Source: Phragmites australis (taxonomy: Eukaryota; Streptophyta; Magnoliopsida; Poales; Poaceae). Taken from it: a stretch of 64,000 nt of DNA. A program made the position numbers and the translations under genes. Where the stretch lies: contig NC_084927.1 of NCBI RefSeq assembly GCF_958298935.1, positions 34,042,501 to 34,106,500 on the forward strand, in the 5' to 3' direction. A model generated the notes under the pieces. It ran no database searches and was not told the origin of the DNA. It saw only the letters and a program-made list of their open reading frames with translations. Shown piece after piece: positions 11,501-28,500 of this stretch. The first letter of the stretch is position 1; each line of letters begins with the position of its first letter.

Positions 11501-11719
11501 CTAGCTGTAGAGGGTGACGAGTCGGCGGAAGCACCTGGTGCAGGAGTACTTGCGCTTGCTCTTGAGGCAAAGCGGCAGGCAGAGGATGCGGCGCTCGGTC
11601 TCGACGTCGGTGGCCGCCACGGGCCCGCCGCAGCGCGGGCACACCCCTGGCGCCTTGTGCGTGCCCACCACCCGCTCCTCCTCCGCCCCGCACATCATCC
11701 GCACCACGCCCATCGCCAT
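11501..11719 (-). CDS. small CxxC/CxxC zinc-ribbon-like protein, function unknown
   Basis: Single-exon 72-aa protein. Cys pairs sit at residues 27/30 (CPRCGG) and 60/63 (CTRC), spaced as in a zinc ribbon, with extra Cys at 47 and 51 and a basic KSKRKYSC stretch before the second pair. Similar short plant proteins with MGVVR...CPRCGG exist as conserved uncharacterised proteins; no function is claimed. The first ATG is in good context (AAATATGGCG), and a second in-frame Met at residue 3 could also serve. TATATATA at 11870-11877 lies about 150 bases upstream. No signal peptide or membrane segment is visible. A truncated, start-less copy lies 1.3 kb away at 10273-10376 in the same orientation. 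Confidence 0.75.
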   Translation of the reverse strand: MAMGVVRMMCGAEEERVVGTHKAPGVCPRCGGPVAATDVETERRILCLPLCLKSKRKYSCTRCFRRLVTLYS

Positions 11720-11869
11720 ATTTATCCAAGCAGCGCCTAGCTAACAACTAGCTCCTTCTCCGTTCGAAGAAACAGAACGAGATCGGGCAGAGCAAGAGGA
11801 AGAAGAGGACGGGGGTTGGCAGGCTTGAGTTGGAGGTGTCTTAGGATTCAGGCGGTGGCCGGTTGGATG

Positions 11870-11877
11870 TATATATA
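11870..11877 (-). promoter_or_regulatory. TATA box of the zinc-ribbon gene
   Basis: TATATATA followed on the minus strand by ~120 bases of presumed leader before the ATG at 11719. The spacing is right for a plant core promoter; no other TATA candidate is closer. Confidence 0.55.
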
Positions 11878-12585
11878 GGGGACAAGGGTGCTGAGTAAGG
11901 TAATAAATAGTGGACAGTAGGGTTGTTGTAGATTGAAATCAAGATAGTGAATATTCTGTCTGATTGTAAATTTAGGTTATTTTAGATTTATGCATAAGTA
12001 TTAAGAAAATAAATCAAATGATCTTATTGTCTTTTATTTATTCTGTATTAAAAAAGATAATTTATTAATTTGTGAGAGTGGTAGCATTTATTGAACAAGA
12101 GCAAGAAGGAAACAAAAGAGAAAAAAGTATATAGAAGTTCGAGAATGACTTATATTTAGAGAATAATTGAGGAAGCTAAAATGATCTACATTTGCAATCA
12201 GAGGGAGTAGTTAATAGCTGATGATATAGCATGCGCTAAGTTTCAATAGCGGTATTTGAAAAAACGAAACAATTTTTTATGTAATGATGTATAAACTGTG
12301 ACTTTCTCCTTGTAAAAATCATGCAAAATATATCAATCAATTAAAAACTTAGATTTTAGAAGCCCAACTTGTACCTACAAGGTAATAACACAACAAAAAT
12401 TTTAACATTTAAAATAAAAAATTTAAAGAAATAATGTGTTAGGAATAAACTATAACCATAACTAAATAGTGGCTAGTTTGGTAAGCGTTATAATGGACGC
12501 TAAGTTTTGATCCGCTATTTTTTACCACTAGTTTCGATAGCTTTTATACCCACTGCCGTTAATGTATGACTGCTATCAAAGCTAT
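11878..12585. other. upstream spacer, no gene seen
   Basis: AT-rich region upstream of the zinc-ribbon gene. A CAGAGGGAGTAG text near 12200 resembles a Stowaway-type MITE end, but no partner terminus was found. Confidence 0.5.
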
Positions 12586-12588
12586 TTA

Positions 12589-12778
12589 GGGCATGTTTGT
12601 TTGCGCTGCGGATTATGAGAATTTAGATTCTAGATTGTGGATTGTAGAAGTTATTCTGAGGTGGATTGTGAGTTGCCACAATACAGATTTGGATTGCTGT
12701 AATCTACTTTCAGAAGCCGACCATTTATTTACATAATCCGATTATGAAGTATAATTTAGAATTAAAATAAATAGGACC
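12589..12778. mobile_element. Tourist-like (PIF/Harbinger) MITE, 190 bp
   Basis: Left end GGGCATGTTTGTTTG and the reverse complement of the right end, GGTCCTATTTATTTT, are imperfect inverted repeats. They are flanked by TTA on both sides (12586-12588 and 12779-12781), the 3-bp target duplication of PIF/Harbinger elements. The interior (GGATTGTGAGTTGCC and similar) is of a type often seen in grass MITEs. It is too short to code. Confidence 0.65.
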
Positions 12779-12781
12779 TTA

Positions 12782-13454
12782 GTACTTGGTGCAGAAAAGA
12801 GCAAAAGCATGCGTGACCACCTCATTCCTGTCTGCTGCTACAAGTGGTCGCATCTGATTGGGTTCTCACTTGATGCGTCTCGGAGCTGCATGGAGCTGTA
12901 GGCCCATGTGCCGTGTGCTGCCTCTGTAGTTTAAGGTGGTTGTCCATTGGAAAAGACTTTCTGTATCCGGCAATCTGCGGTTTGGATATAACCAGCTTTG
13001 ATTAATCGAGGATGAGACGTGTGGACGAACTTGATTACTATATATATATATATGACAAACAGACTAGGAGTTTGATTTATTTGAATGGTTGGGGCAAGTT
13101 TGGCGTGCTTTACGTTTGTGCAATGACCAATGAAGTAGCTTCTTGAGGCTCATTTGAAAAATTCTTTTTCTTAATGGAGCTAGTAAGATGGCTCGTGCAT
13201 TTGTGCCGCAAGCTTTATTACACCGTACCTTTTTTATATATATCTCGTATATTGCAAATTCAGATTTATATGATCAATCGATAGATTATCTATTGCCTAA
13301 TTTTTGAATTTTACTAACGTTTTAATCAAACATAATGGTATTGGCAAGTCTCGATCATATAAAGATATCAATCATACTCTTCACCTGCTTGCCGCCGTGA
13401 GCGCAAGCTTCCTGGCTCAAGCTCAGCTCCTATTGGTTGTATCATGCCTTGTTA
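12782..13454. other. intergenic, no gene seen
   Basis: AT-rich spacer with a short (TA)n run near 13040. Text near 13097 (AAGTTTGGCGTGCTTTACG) is related to text near 10402. No coding feature is supported. Confidence 0.5.
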
Positions 13455-14515
13455 ATCCTTAGTTTCGTAGATGTCCCTTATCGCTGTTATAAGCCATGGC
13501 TCCACCATCCGCGGCATGTGATTGTTCCTTTCCCGTTGTTTACCTCACAATCGCAAGTTACGCATCTCAAGCCTGGCTTCAGTGTCCTCGGCATCCCTTG
13601 TCACCATTGTAGGTCACTGCTTGACCACCTGCAACCTACGAGTTATGGCTTGCCTTGTCACCTACCTAGCACCATGATCTTGTGCTACACGACACCAAAT
13701 CTATTTTATGATTTTAAATTTTCTAATGAATTCAGTCAAATACAACTCATCTCCCTCCTAATGCCGCAACCATGAAATGTGTGACCAACTTATGTGCCAT
13801 GCCATGTCGTCCACAACTTTGTCGATGCCCCTTAGTCGTTGTTTGAGATCGTGGTTGCACCATCTACAGGTTGTGCCTTACCCCATCACATGTTTTACAT
13901 TGTAACCTTGAGTTATGTGCTCCAAACCCAATATAACGACACCCATATCTTCTTGTACCGATCTTATCCTATATCACGTCCTCTTGATCCATAGATTTGT
14001 TAATGTCCCTTTGTCACTGCTAGAGGTCATGACTTCTATCATTTGCATTATACATGGTGTGCCTTGCTCCATTGCTTACTTGACACGATGACTTTTGAGT
14101 TGTGCAGTGCTTCTAAATTCTTATATAAATCATGTTACCAACTTTATTTATTTTTTAGCGATCCACGACTTTATCGATGTCCCTTAGTCATTGTTGAAGA
14201 TCGTGGTTGCACTATCTGCAGTCTACGCCTTACCCCGTTACATGCCTGACATCATGACCTTGAGTTGCGTGGTTTGAGCCTAATATAACGACGCCCATAC
14301 CTTCTCCTACCGATCTAATCCTATGTCCCATCCTATCCATATATGAATTTTTTTATGCCCATTTGTCACTGCTGGAGGTTATGTCTTGTATCATCTGCAG
14401 TTTACGTGTTGCACTTTGTCCCGCTGATTGCTTGACATGACGATCTTGATATGCACGGTGCTTCTGAATTCTTGTAAAAATCATGTTGTTAACTTTTTTT
14501 ATTTTTTCCAATACT
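13455..14515 (+). repeat. satellite-like tandem array, ~176-bp monomer / ~352-bp dimer
   Basis: A block beginning like GATGTCCCTTAGTCATTG followed by a GGT(C/T)(A/G)TG...CACCATCTGCAG-type segment recurs. Anchors lie at about 13469, 13589, 13824, 14001, 14176 and 14353. The last four are 175-177 bases apart, and alternate monomers are more alike (13811 vs 14164; 14107 vs 14458), so the unit behaves as a ~352-bp dimer. The first two monomers are more diverged and irregularly spaced. Open frames in it (for example 13437-13775) are incidental. Confidence 0.75.
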
Positions 14516-14907
14516 ATATTTGATATGAACTCTTTTTTTTCTATTTTAATACCAATTTAAATTATTATTAATTGTATTTTATATTAACTCTTTACTTAGA
14601 TATTTTGCTTCCCAATTTGTATGGATATTTCAAATTTTAGCTCTTGATTAATTGTATTTTACATGAACTATTTGTTTAGGTATTTTGCTTGCCAGTTTGT
14701 ATTGAAACCAAAATAATAATTTTCTATATTTTTTTTAATTATGAATTTAACTATTTAGTAATTATATTTATATGAATTTTTTGAGTTTAATCTAGACCAT
14801 TACATTATCATAACAATCAATGGTGTATATTTTTTCTTTTAATGTGGTAATTTCTTGATATTGAGAGCGAATGCGGTAGCTCCTTTTAACTCTATTTTAT
14901 TAAGATA
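14516..14907. other. AT-rich spacer, no gene seen
   Basis: Low-complexity T-rich sequence with an imperfect duplication of TTAATTGTATTTTA(C/T)AT(T/G)AACT (about 14567 and 14646). Confidence 0.5.
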
Positions 14908-14916
14908 ATAGATTAA

Positions 14917-16388
14917 GAGGTAAATACACTAGCGATCCCTAGATTTAGATTTGTCTTAACGTATTATTTAGATCTACAAACTCTGAAAATACATTTCTAT
15001 ACTATTAATATAGTCAAATCATATCAAACAGATACATACTGGCTCAAAAGGGGGTTTTCACACTAACGTGGCACGTAGTACCTACATGGCAAAGGCGATT
15101 GACGTGGCATATCATGTGGTGCATGCGTGGAAAAGGCAATACAGAAAAAATTAGAGAAAGTAAAGAAAAATCATGAAAATTAGGGGGGAAAATAGAAAAT
15201 AAAATATTAAAATTCAAGAAAAAAAATCAGATTTTTTTAAAAAATCTGAAAATAGATAAAAATCAGAAAAATTAGGGAAATCAAGAACAAATTAGATTTT
15301 AAAAAAATAGAAAAAATCAGGACACATGAATATATCACTAGACCACATGCAACACGTCATATTCTATGCCATATTTTACTTTTAGCAAGGAATTAAAATA
15401 GGAAGGACCAACAAGTGAGTCTATTGCTAACATGCATTATAACATCATATGTCACTAGACTGCATACAACACATCATACATGCTAACAGGCAGTATATTG
15501 CTAGAATAGCGAGCGGTGTGACCGGGGACAAGCGGCCACGAGGAGCGGGAGTGGGAGCAAGAGGGCCGACGCACGATTGTGTTGGGCTATTTTCAATAAA
15601 CAGGCAAATTACTGTTGTAGCACTGAATGACATGGTGGGTAATTTTAACAAAATTATCATAATTACCAAAATATCCAATTACGTGGATCAACGGATTAAA
15701 TTTACACTATCCCTCACCTCTAGGTAGTATGAACCACCGTAAAAAAGTTTTATTTTCTTCACTCATCTTTTCTTTATGCATAACTAGTGGCCACAGTAAC
15801 AAATTACTTTCTCATTCTTGTTCTGTTTAGAGTAAAATAGACTCACTCGTTACATATGGTTTAGTGAGATATTACGCTATACTGTTTGTTAGCAATAGAT
15901 TCACTCGTTGATTCTTCCTATTCTAATTTTTTCCTAAAAGTAAAATATATTATAGAATATGACGTGTTGCATGTGGTCTAGTGATATATTCATGCTTCAT
16001 GATTTTTTCTAATTTTTCTAAAAAAATTCTAATTATTCTAATTATTTTTTATTTTGTTCTATTATTATTTTTTAAACTATTTTTCCTTGAATTTCCTTTT
16101 TCTATTTTCCTATTTTTTTTAAAAAAATCTATTTTTCTTGATTTGTCCTATTTTTCTATTTTTTCCCTAATTTTCCTGATTTTTATTTATTTTTTTCTAA
16201 TTTTTTCTATACCGCCTTTGCAACGCATGCACCACGTGGTATGTCACGTCAGCGTCAAAACCCCTCTGAGGTAGTATGGATTTGATTGACACGGTTTAAC
16301 AATAGTAATAGTTTATAAATGCATTTTCAAAGTTTGTGGCCTAAACAACCTATCAGAATAAGTTTTAAGATTGCTAGTGCATTTCATC
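14917..16388. mobile_element. Mutator-like foldback element, 1472 bp, 9-bp target duplication
   Basis: Flanked by a perfect 9-bp duplication ATAGATTAA (14908-14916 and 16389-16397), the hallmark length for Mutator-like elements. Left terminus GAGGTAAATACACTAGCG and the complement of the right terminus GATGAAATGCACTAGCA are inverted. The homology continues for roughly 550 bases on each side (about 14917-15480 and 15830-16388), including GACGTGGCAT/CACGTGGTGCATGC blocks and long AGAAAAATTAG tracts. The ~350-base centre contains a GC-rich patch (about 15518-15585) unlike its surroundings. No transposase is present, so the element is non-autonomous. Confidence 0.85.
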
Positions 16389-16397
16389 ATAGATTAA

Positions 16398-18750
16398 TAA
16401 AACTGGCCTTGCAATGTTGTCGGTTTATCTACAATGAATCAACGATTCCTATAGTTCAGCACTTCAGCTCTTCGTCATTGTCACATGGAAGAATTTAGAG
16501 CATACAATACCTAAAGTTAGATAAATTTTGCGTCTTTCATACTAGTGTTTTTTTTTTTTTGCAAGAACTTGCACAGATAATAGCTCAAATAAGGCACCCC
16601 AACGCACGGCCTCTTTATATGTAGTGCCATTTTTTTTTAAAGTCCGCTTTGCTCCCTTGAAATATTGTGAACGTTCACTTAACCATCTAAACTATCTTTT
16701 AGTCTACTTAATCCTAAGAGTTTGTAATACCAGCTCACATCATCCTTTATATAATGGTGTCGGGGTGCTCTTGTTGCTGCTCCCCACGCTGAGCTGCACC
16801 TCCTCCCGGCCTCTCACTCGTCTTCGTCTCACTGCTCATACATGCACAGGCTTATACCAAATCAATAAGCAAAAGCAGACCATTACACCGAGTGCATGCA
16901 TGCAGTCAATTAGCATCTTATATGTAACACACGTGTGTCGTGATTTAGCATGCAAGAGCACGGCAACTGTTTAAGGAGCTGCTCGAAGAAGGGCTGCACG
17001 AAAGGGCCGCTGATCCTCGCTCTTTGACCTGTTGCTTGTCCTTCTCTTACACAATGAAAGCTATGGTGTTTCACAACGGTTGAAGAGTGAACGGCTAGCT
17101 TTCAATCTATGAACCAGCTGGAGCTGACCGAGGTAGAATGCGGCTTCTAGACTCTGAGGAGAGCTGCTGATGTCTGCGAGAAACCGTCGTCCGGCCGCCG
17201 GGCATCATCGATCAGGCAGCAGGTTGGACTCGGATTCGCCCGGTCGAGGGGGACCGGCAGGCAGCAGAGCACGGCCACCGAACAGATCTAACCGTACGGC
17301 GGCAGCGGGGAGAGCACGGCCATCGGTCACCAATCGACGGGTGTTACGCTTGGCCTCTTCCATCTGAGGCTACGGACGGTGTGGCAGGGAAGGACGCACG
17401 GGGTCCTTGTCGGTTACCGATCGCGTGGTTACAGGGCTCGCAGCGCCTGCTGCCGGTCCCCCGTCCGGCACGTGGGATCAGTATCTTTGACTTCACAACT
17501 TTGAAGTTAGGATGATTTCACTACAAATCAAAAAATATTATGTAGTTAATTAAAAAATATTATATAACTAATCGAAAAACGTTAAACTAGTTATGAAACT
17601 GGAAACGTTGCATAACTAACTAAAAACGTTAAACTCCAGTAAGATTGAGATTCAATCTTAGACGTCGTTAGTAGATTAGATGACTCTTAAAGTAAAGTTA
17701 CACCGTGGTTTTACATAGGAGAAGTCAGATGTTCCTGATCTAGCACATGATCGGGTGGATTTAGGGTATAGCTACTTGTGAAAACATTGTTCAGGATTCA
17801 CTGAGAGCTGAAAATTAAAGCGGGTAACTGAGTCCTGTGCAATCAGTCACCTTTCGCGTGCGTGGAAATTACGCCTTGGAAATATGTTGGACAAGTCGTG
17901 GAAGCGTGCAGTTCATAGACTTTTAATTGAAATAGTTTTTCCAATCTTCCAAAATTGGAGAGACAAGACACTCCTGCTTATTATATTAGGAGACGAAGCC
18001 GCAGAATCAGAGAAGCTAGCCGTGATGTTGGGGTTTGGCATTACAAGACGAGACCGAGCCAGCATCGTAATCGTGAGCGACTAATTATCCAAAGCACACG
18101 CCGTTTACGCCGGACTTCATTTTGTCCGTTGCTTGTTTCGCACGTTGTTAGCCGTCTGGAGAAAGTAACATATAGCGACTAGTCAACTGAAGCCTGGAAC
18201 TTTTGCAGCCTAGCTAGATGTCAAATGTTGAGCAAACAAGCTGGCTTTTAGTCCCCAGCATGGTAGATTCAGTGGAATATACCATGGAGAAATGGCATGG
18301 AGCAGGCCTTCTTTCTCCCGTGATCTTGAACTCTTGGCCATCTCCTGTAGATGACAGGGAGCTGGCGACTAGTGGATACACCAACGCAGAGGATCTGTTA
18401 AATTTCATGTCGCTGGGCAGTGGGCACCTTCTGGTCTGAAAATTATACCAGCTTCTCACTCCAGTGCTGCTGGAGAAAAACTGGCAGTGAGGGAGGGGAA
18501 GGATTAGGAAGGGAGAGCGACAATTAAGGGATGAGAAGTTAGGCTTTTGGTGGGATGCCTGATAATATGAGATGTGGAGAGTGGATGGATGAAATTCTAA
18601 GGTCTAGATAAATTGAAAGCTATCAAGGGCAAATTTCGAGCATCGACAGTAAAGGAGCCTAGGAAAAAAAAAGTTACTAAAGGAATACACAAACCATTCT
18701 TATAAATAGTATTCGAAAAAGGTAACAACTAGTGTCAAAATTCATTTGGT
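16398..18750. other. intergenic, no gene seen
   Basis: Mixed composition. A GC-rich patch at about 17170-17460 has short open frames rich in Arg and Ser but no domain or splice context. 17525-17640 has loosely repeated AAAAACGTTAAACT/ATAACTA text. A frame at 18218-18439 was examined and not recognised. Confidence 0.5.
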
Positions 18751-18890
18751 GTGTTTGCAAAGATGCTCTCCAATAGCTGTATGCTCTAGATTCTCTTGAA
18801 TCTTTTATTAAGTTGTTTTTGTGTTTGCAAAGATGCACTCCAATAGCTGTATGCTCTAGATTCTCTTGAATCTTTTATTAAATTGTTTTT
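18751..18890 (+). repeat. tandem duplication, 70 bp x 2
   Basis: 18751-18820 is repeated at 18821-18890 with two base differences, starting GTGTTTGCAAAGATGC and ending GTTGTTTTT/ATTGTTTTT. High identity indicates a recent local duplication. There is no coding content. Confidence 0.95.
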
Positions 18891-19729
18891 TAATAGTAGA
18901 AGTTCTAGAGCGAATATGCTTCTTATTTTTTTAGGTGTTGTTTGTTAGACTTTTTGGTAACGCATAATAATTTCATTTTTCAAAATAAAATCTATCAGTC
19001 CCCACACGGACGATCATCTATAGGGCAATTTCATTCATAATGAGATAGAAGCTACTTGCTAAGGAAGAAATAACACAGAGAATCCAGATGAAGGTGGATG
19101 CACTCCAACAGTAGCACAGGTAGAGAGACTTCTAGCAGGAATTGGATAATTCTGACGGTCGGTAGTCTTACTGTTTTTTATGTTCTTCAGACACCTTGGC
19201 TTGTCTCAACTGATGTTTAGAGTTGTCAGGTAGAAGTTTACTATAGTTTATTCTTGATAGATGTTTCTCTGAACAAACTTTGTTATCAGGTATTATGTAG
19301 TTGGTTTTTCTAACGTGTACTTCTGTACTATGATGCTTTCTATAAAAACAGGACCGTGCCTTTGGTCTAAAAAGGTAACAACTCTGGGCAAATAATGAAA
19401 ATCCAACTACAAAGCAGCCCCCGGCAGGGAACAACATATGGGCAGTGATTAGATGTATGTTACAACTTACAGATCAATAACGCGGGCCGCGTAACAAGTC
19501 CAAAGATAAAAATTTCTATAGGGCTATTGACCTCCGATTATGCTCCGGAGGTCAGTGCCGCGATTATTGCATCGTGCTCTACCTATAATTTTTTTGCTCT
19601 AAATCACCTAATCCCGTGGTTTCTAAACCTTACTGCTTCAGGCATAAACTCCCTTCGTGTCAGAACATCTTCCACAGGCAGGTCAAAATCAAACGGCGGA
19701 TGCAAAAAATCCTGACCTATAATTCAAGC
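18891..19729. other. spacer and mannosidase 3' flank
   Basis: No gene seen. The part adjacent to 19730 should hold the mannosidase 3'UTR on the minus strand. Confidence 0.5.
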
Positions 19730-24807
<5,078 letters not shown>

Positions 24808-26548
24808 GGAGGCCGCCTCCGGCGGGTAGATCGCCGGGATCCAAGCTCGTCGCCGCCTCCGGCGAGGTCCACGGCGATTCGCGCGTGCGCTCGAGCGTCC
24901 CCGCGTCGAATGTGTTTTGTTCGTCTCTGTTTCGGCCGGGCCGGGGTCATCGGCAGAGGGGCCTACCAGTAAATATACACTTGAACCTTAGTACTTTATT
25001 ACTCTCGTTTTTTAACAAAGTACATGAATTAATGATCTTTCCTTTTTCTGAGAAATTTAGTGTTTTTTCTTAGAAAATGATTTTCGGGAGAAAATTTAAA
25101 ACTGAAGGACATGGTGTATCAACAGTGAGTTTGGCTTGGGAAAGAAATGTTGTTCAACATGCTATATTGCTTCGGCACACTGTTTGTTTGGTTCTAGGAA
25201 TGCAACGGATGAATCCATCTTTACAACCCCTATCTTTTCTCCTTATAAACGCCTGTTTAATAAAAAAACGAGTTTAGTAAAAAAAAAAAGAGGAATGAGA
25301 TAACTTTGCCAGAATAACGTCATGCTGTACTACCCATGAGTTTGCGGAAATATCAGCCATTCACCTCGTCATTTGTCTTCGTCCTCTATTTTATGCAGCG
25401 CTGCAGACCATGTGGAGATATTTTTTATTTATATATACTTTTTTGGAGTTAGTAAAAATGTACGTCTACTTTGAAAATTTAGAGGTCTATATGTTAGTTG
25501 ATGGTTTGACTGACACGAGTTGAGACTAATTAAATAGTTTTTCAAAAATAGACTGACAGTAACATATTCTATCACTCATTTAATATGTCACTCATTCAAC
25601 GAATAATACAAGTAGATCTATAAATTTTAAGATATATATATATTTTAAATATATATATAAATAAAAAATTTTGTGGTAAGAAGGGTCAAGTGCAACGAGC
25701 TTGTCGGATGGATCATGTTTGCCGTGGCGGTCGGGATTCGATTCCGGTGCCTGGTCAACGCCCAAAACTCAGGCCAAAGCAATAAAGCGTACCGCTCCCC
25801 GAGTTGCTAATTCGCGGGCGCAACACGCCAACACGCGTGTTGCGATCGCACCCAAACCGCAGTGCCGCGGTGGTGCGTGGCGACCTAATTCCTGCGCTAA
25901 CTCCGTCGCCGTACCGAGCTGGTGGCGCGGCACTTCACGTCACGGCCGGCCGCGGTGCGCGAGGCACTGTCGAGCGGTTCGCGAAGCTCTCCCCGAGACC
26001 GAGAGCAAGCGCGCAGTTCGCGAAGCGCGGCCACACGCCCACACCCACACGACAGGCGCGCGGCTGACCGGGGACGGTCGATATCGAGGCAGGCGGCATG
26101 CAGGCCGCGGCGTTCGTCCACTTGCCTGGGACCGCACGCGGCCTTGGCCTGAAATCTGAAGACGCCCGCGTGCGCCGGCGGCCAGGCGTGAGACGATTCC
26201 TGCAGTGCACCCGCGACCGCGAGCAAGGAAGCATCCATGTGAAGAGACCACGTGCGTGCACGCTGCCGTCAGTGCGATGGCCGCCTACCCCACAACAAGA
26301 GCGAGCTGCTCTCTGTACACCGAGTCACCGAGGTGATGGCGCGCAGACCGTCGTGCCGTGCTTACTGAGAACCCAAATTATGTCACCTATAATTTGTTGG
26401 CATAACTAAAATTTATGAGTTTTAATTAAAAAACAGTTTTTTTAAAGTTATTTATAACTTATGATAAAAGTTATAGATTTTTACAATAATTTTTTAAATT
26501 ATTAGCGCATCAATTTTTTTTAAAAAGCTATTATCGAGAATTAGTCAC
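24808..26548. other. mannosidase 5' flank and intergenic sequence, no further gene
   Basis: GC-rich 5'UTR/promoter region of the mannosidase gene up to about 24960, then AT-rich spacer. A strongly GC-rich block at 25700-26350 gives long Arg-rich open frames on both strands, as random GC-rich DNA does. No domain or splice pattern was seen. GATTCGATTCC near 25737 resembles a tRNA B box but no tRNA fold surrounds it. Confidence 0.5.
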
Positions 26549-26598
26549 TGACAATGATTTAAGATGTATCAGTTGACAATGATTTAAGGTGTATCAGT
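26549..26598 (+). repeat. 25-bp tandem repeat, two copies
   Basis: TGACAATGATTTAAGATGTATCAGT-type unit at 26549-26573 and 26574-26598 with a single difference, followed by the start of a third copy (TGACAAA). Confidence 0.9.
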
Positions 26599-26604
26599 TG
26601 ACAA

Positions 26605-28500
26605 ACGCATGATCAACGTCTTGAATGGTTGTGTATCGACTAGAATTTAACACCAAGGGTTATCCAAGTTCAGACCTACTAAAGAATAACAGCTTACGTT
26701 ATGTATATTTTGTTATGTATATTCTCTGAACTGATTACATATGAGATATTCTCCTCTAATCCTAGACCCATTCTCTTTTGTATATACAAGAAAATAAAAA
26801 CGTATAAGTGGATCATTTTTTAAGACCCATAACTAACTAGATATTGTCTTCTCAGGTCATCACCATGTGAAACACGTGCTACAACTTGCGTCGGTGATAC
26901 TGCGGGACCCATCCTATCCCCATAGAAGCCTCTACTTTTATTTTACCTCGATAGCTCCGCATATTCCCTTGCCATGAGTCGAACCTTAGCTGTCAAGCCC
27001 TTCAGTCCCAGCCCTTGGTGAGCCCACTTGCGAACTCGTCCACTTGGTTGGTTGTTTTGTATACCCTGTTCCATCCATCGTACGGCGCTAAATCAGTCCG
27101 CAAAACCTCACTTCGTATCATTTAATGCTACGGGAAAAAGCACTGACCATCTGCGCCAGCCACGACCTTATTTGCTAAAGGAAGGTGCATCATGAAGAAA
27201 AAACACTTGAGTAAAAATCAATAAATACGATTAGACATGTTATGTATTACAAAGAGACTAGTCGCGCAAGTCTCACGCAGGTTGAGCAAGCTTTGATCTG
27301 GTCGCATAATAGGTTAGGGTTCAGAAAATATCTCCCATTTGTCGCTATACCTCTTATAGGTCCGTTAGCTAAGACGTACTCTTATTCAATACTTTGACAA
27401 CTACTTTTAGTCAGCTTATCAATTTTTAGTTTATTTTATTAAAAATTAATTTTTTTTAACTTTTAAAAAACCAATAATAAACTAGTTTGTCCATTTTAAC
27501 TTATAGTTCTTAATAAGTAGAATAATAAGTTGTAACAAATAAAACCATGTCTTCGGGTTATTGACCCGTGAGGCTGTGACCCTTGGAGTCAAGATGTCGT
27601 GCGTATGTGTGTGAAGTGAAGTACGCAGTACGATGGGATGCCACTTCAAAGTCAGTCAGTACGTGCAGTTGCAGCAGCTCCGCTGTCATGACCAATGGAC
27701 CACCTAATAACGTGCCGACTACGCTGAATTCGGCACCCAAGAACTCTCCCCTGTAGTGGTTCAATGGCTGCACGCGCGTGCGCATGCCATCTGGTCCGCG
27801 CATTGCTTGAAAAAAACAGCGGTGCGGTGGCAGATCTTCCTTGCTTTTGATGATTGGTCCTTCAGTCTTGCTATCCTCTTTAACACGTCATGTTCGTCCA
27901 CCCGATCCACCAGCCCAGCTCCTCGCCGAACAGCACTGCAGCGAGCGCGACACGTCCACCTGCCGTACGTTACAATTCCAAGGAACCCGCAAGGCGGGCG
28001 CCAGGACGCCATCGGCGGGTCATGGATCGCTAGCGAGTAGCGACGCCACGGGCCCGCGGCAGCCAAACCGAGCCAGGCGGCCTTCGGTGGTTCAGAGGCT
28101 TCATCATCAAACTTGAAAGAGTAGACATCTCTGTCCGGTTTGACTCATGACTGCTGCCAGGACCGTGCACCGGCAACGCCGTCTGCAAGCAACCTGGCAA
28201 CTCTAGTATAGTGGTCTGGACTGCGTCGCAACATTGGCTGCAACGCCCATGTAGTGCTGCGTCACGCAGTCGATCAACCAAAACACGGCTGCAGAGCAGA
28301 ACCCTTGGGGTGCATCATGACACGTTTATCCAACACATCGCCGTTGTTGTTAGGCATAAGAGCAGAACTCGTCTTTGCTCTCGATTGGCAAAACAAGAGA
28401 ACTAGGACGACGCTACGAATGACTACGGCGATGCTAGGAGCAGGTATATTTAGAATTTTTTAATAATTATATTGGAAAATTATAAAATAATATTTAAAAT
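26605..28500. other. intergenic, no gene seen
   Basis: Mixed sequence. A moderately GC-rich stretch (about 27560-28320) has open frames on both strands but none with a recognisable domain, consistent start context or splice sites. Confidence 0.5.

Noticed and set aside
12190..12210. Stowaway-like end CAGAGGGAGTAG (also near 47261)
   Set aside because: No inverted partner end or TA duplication found for either.
25725..25760. tRNA-like B box GATTCGATTCC
   Set aside because: No A box at the right distance and no cloverleaf could be drawn; not a tRNA or clear SINE.
25701..26261. Overlapping Arg-rich open frames on both strands
   Set aside because: Composition-driven in GC-rich DNA; no domain, no splice context and several frames open at once.
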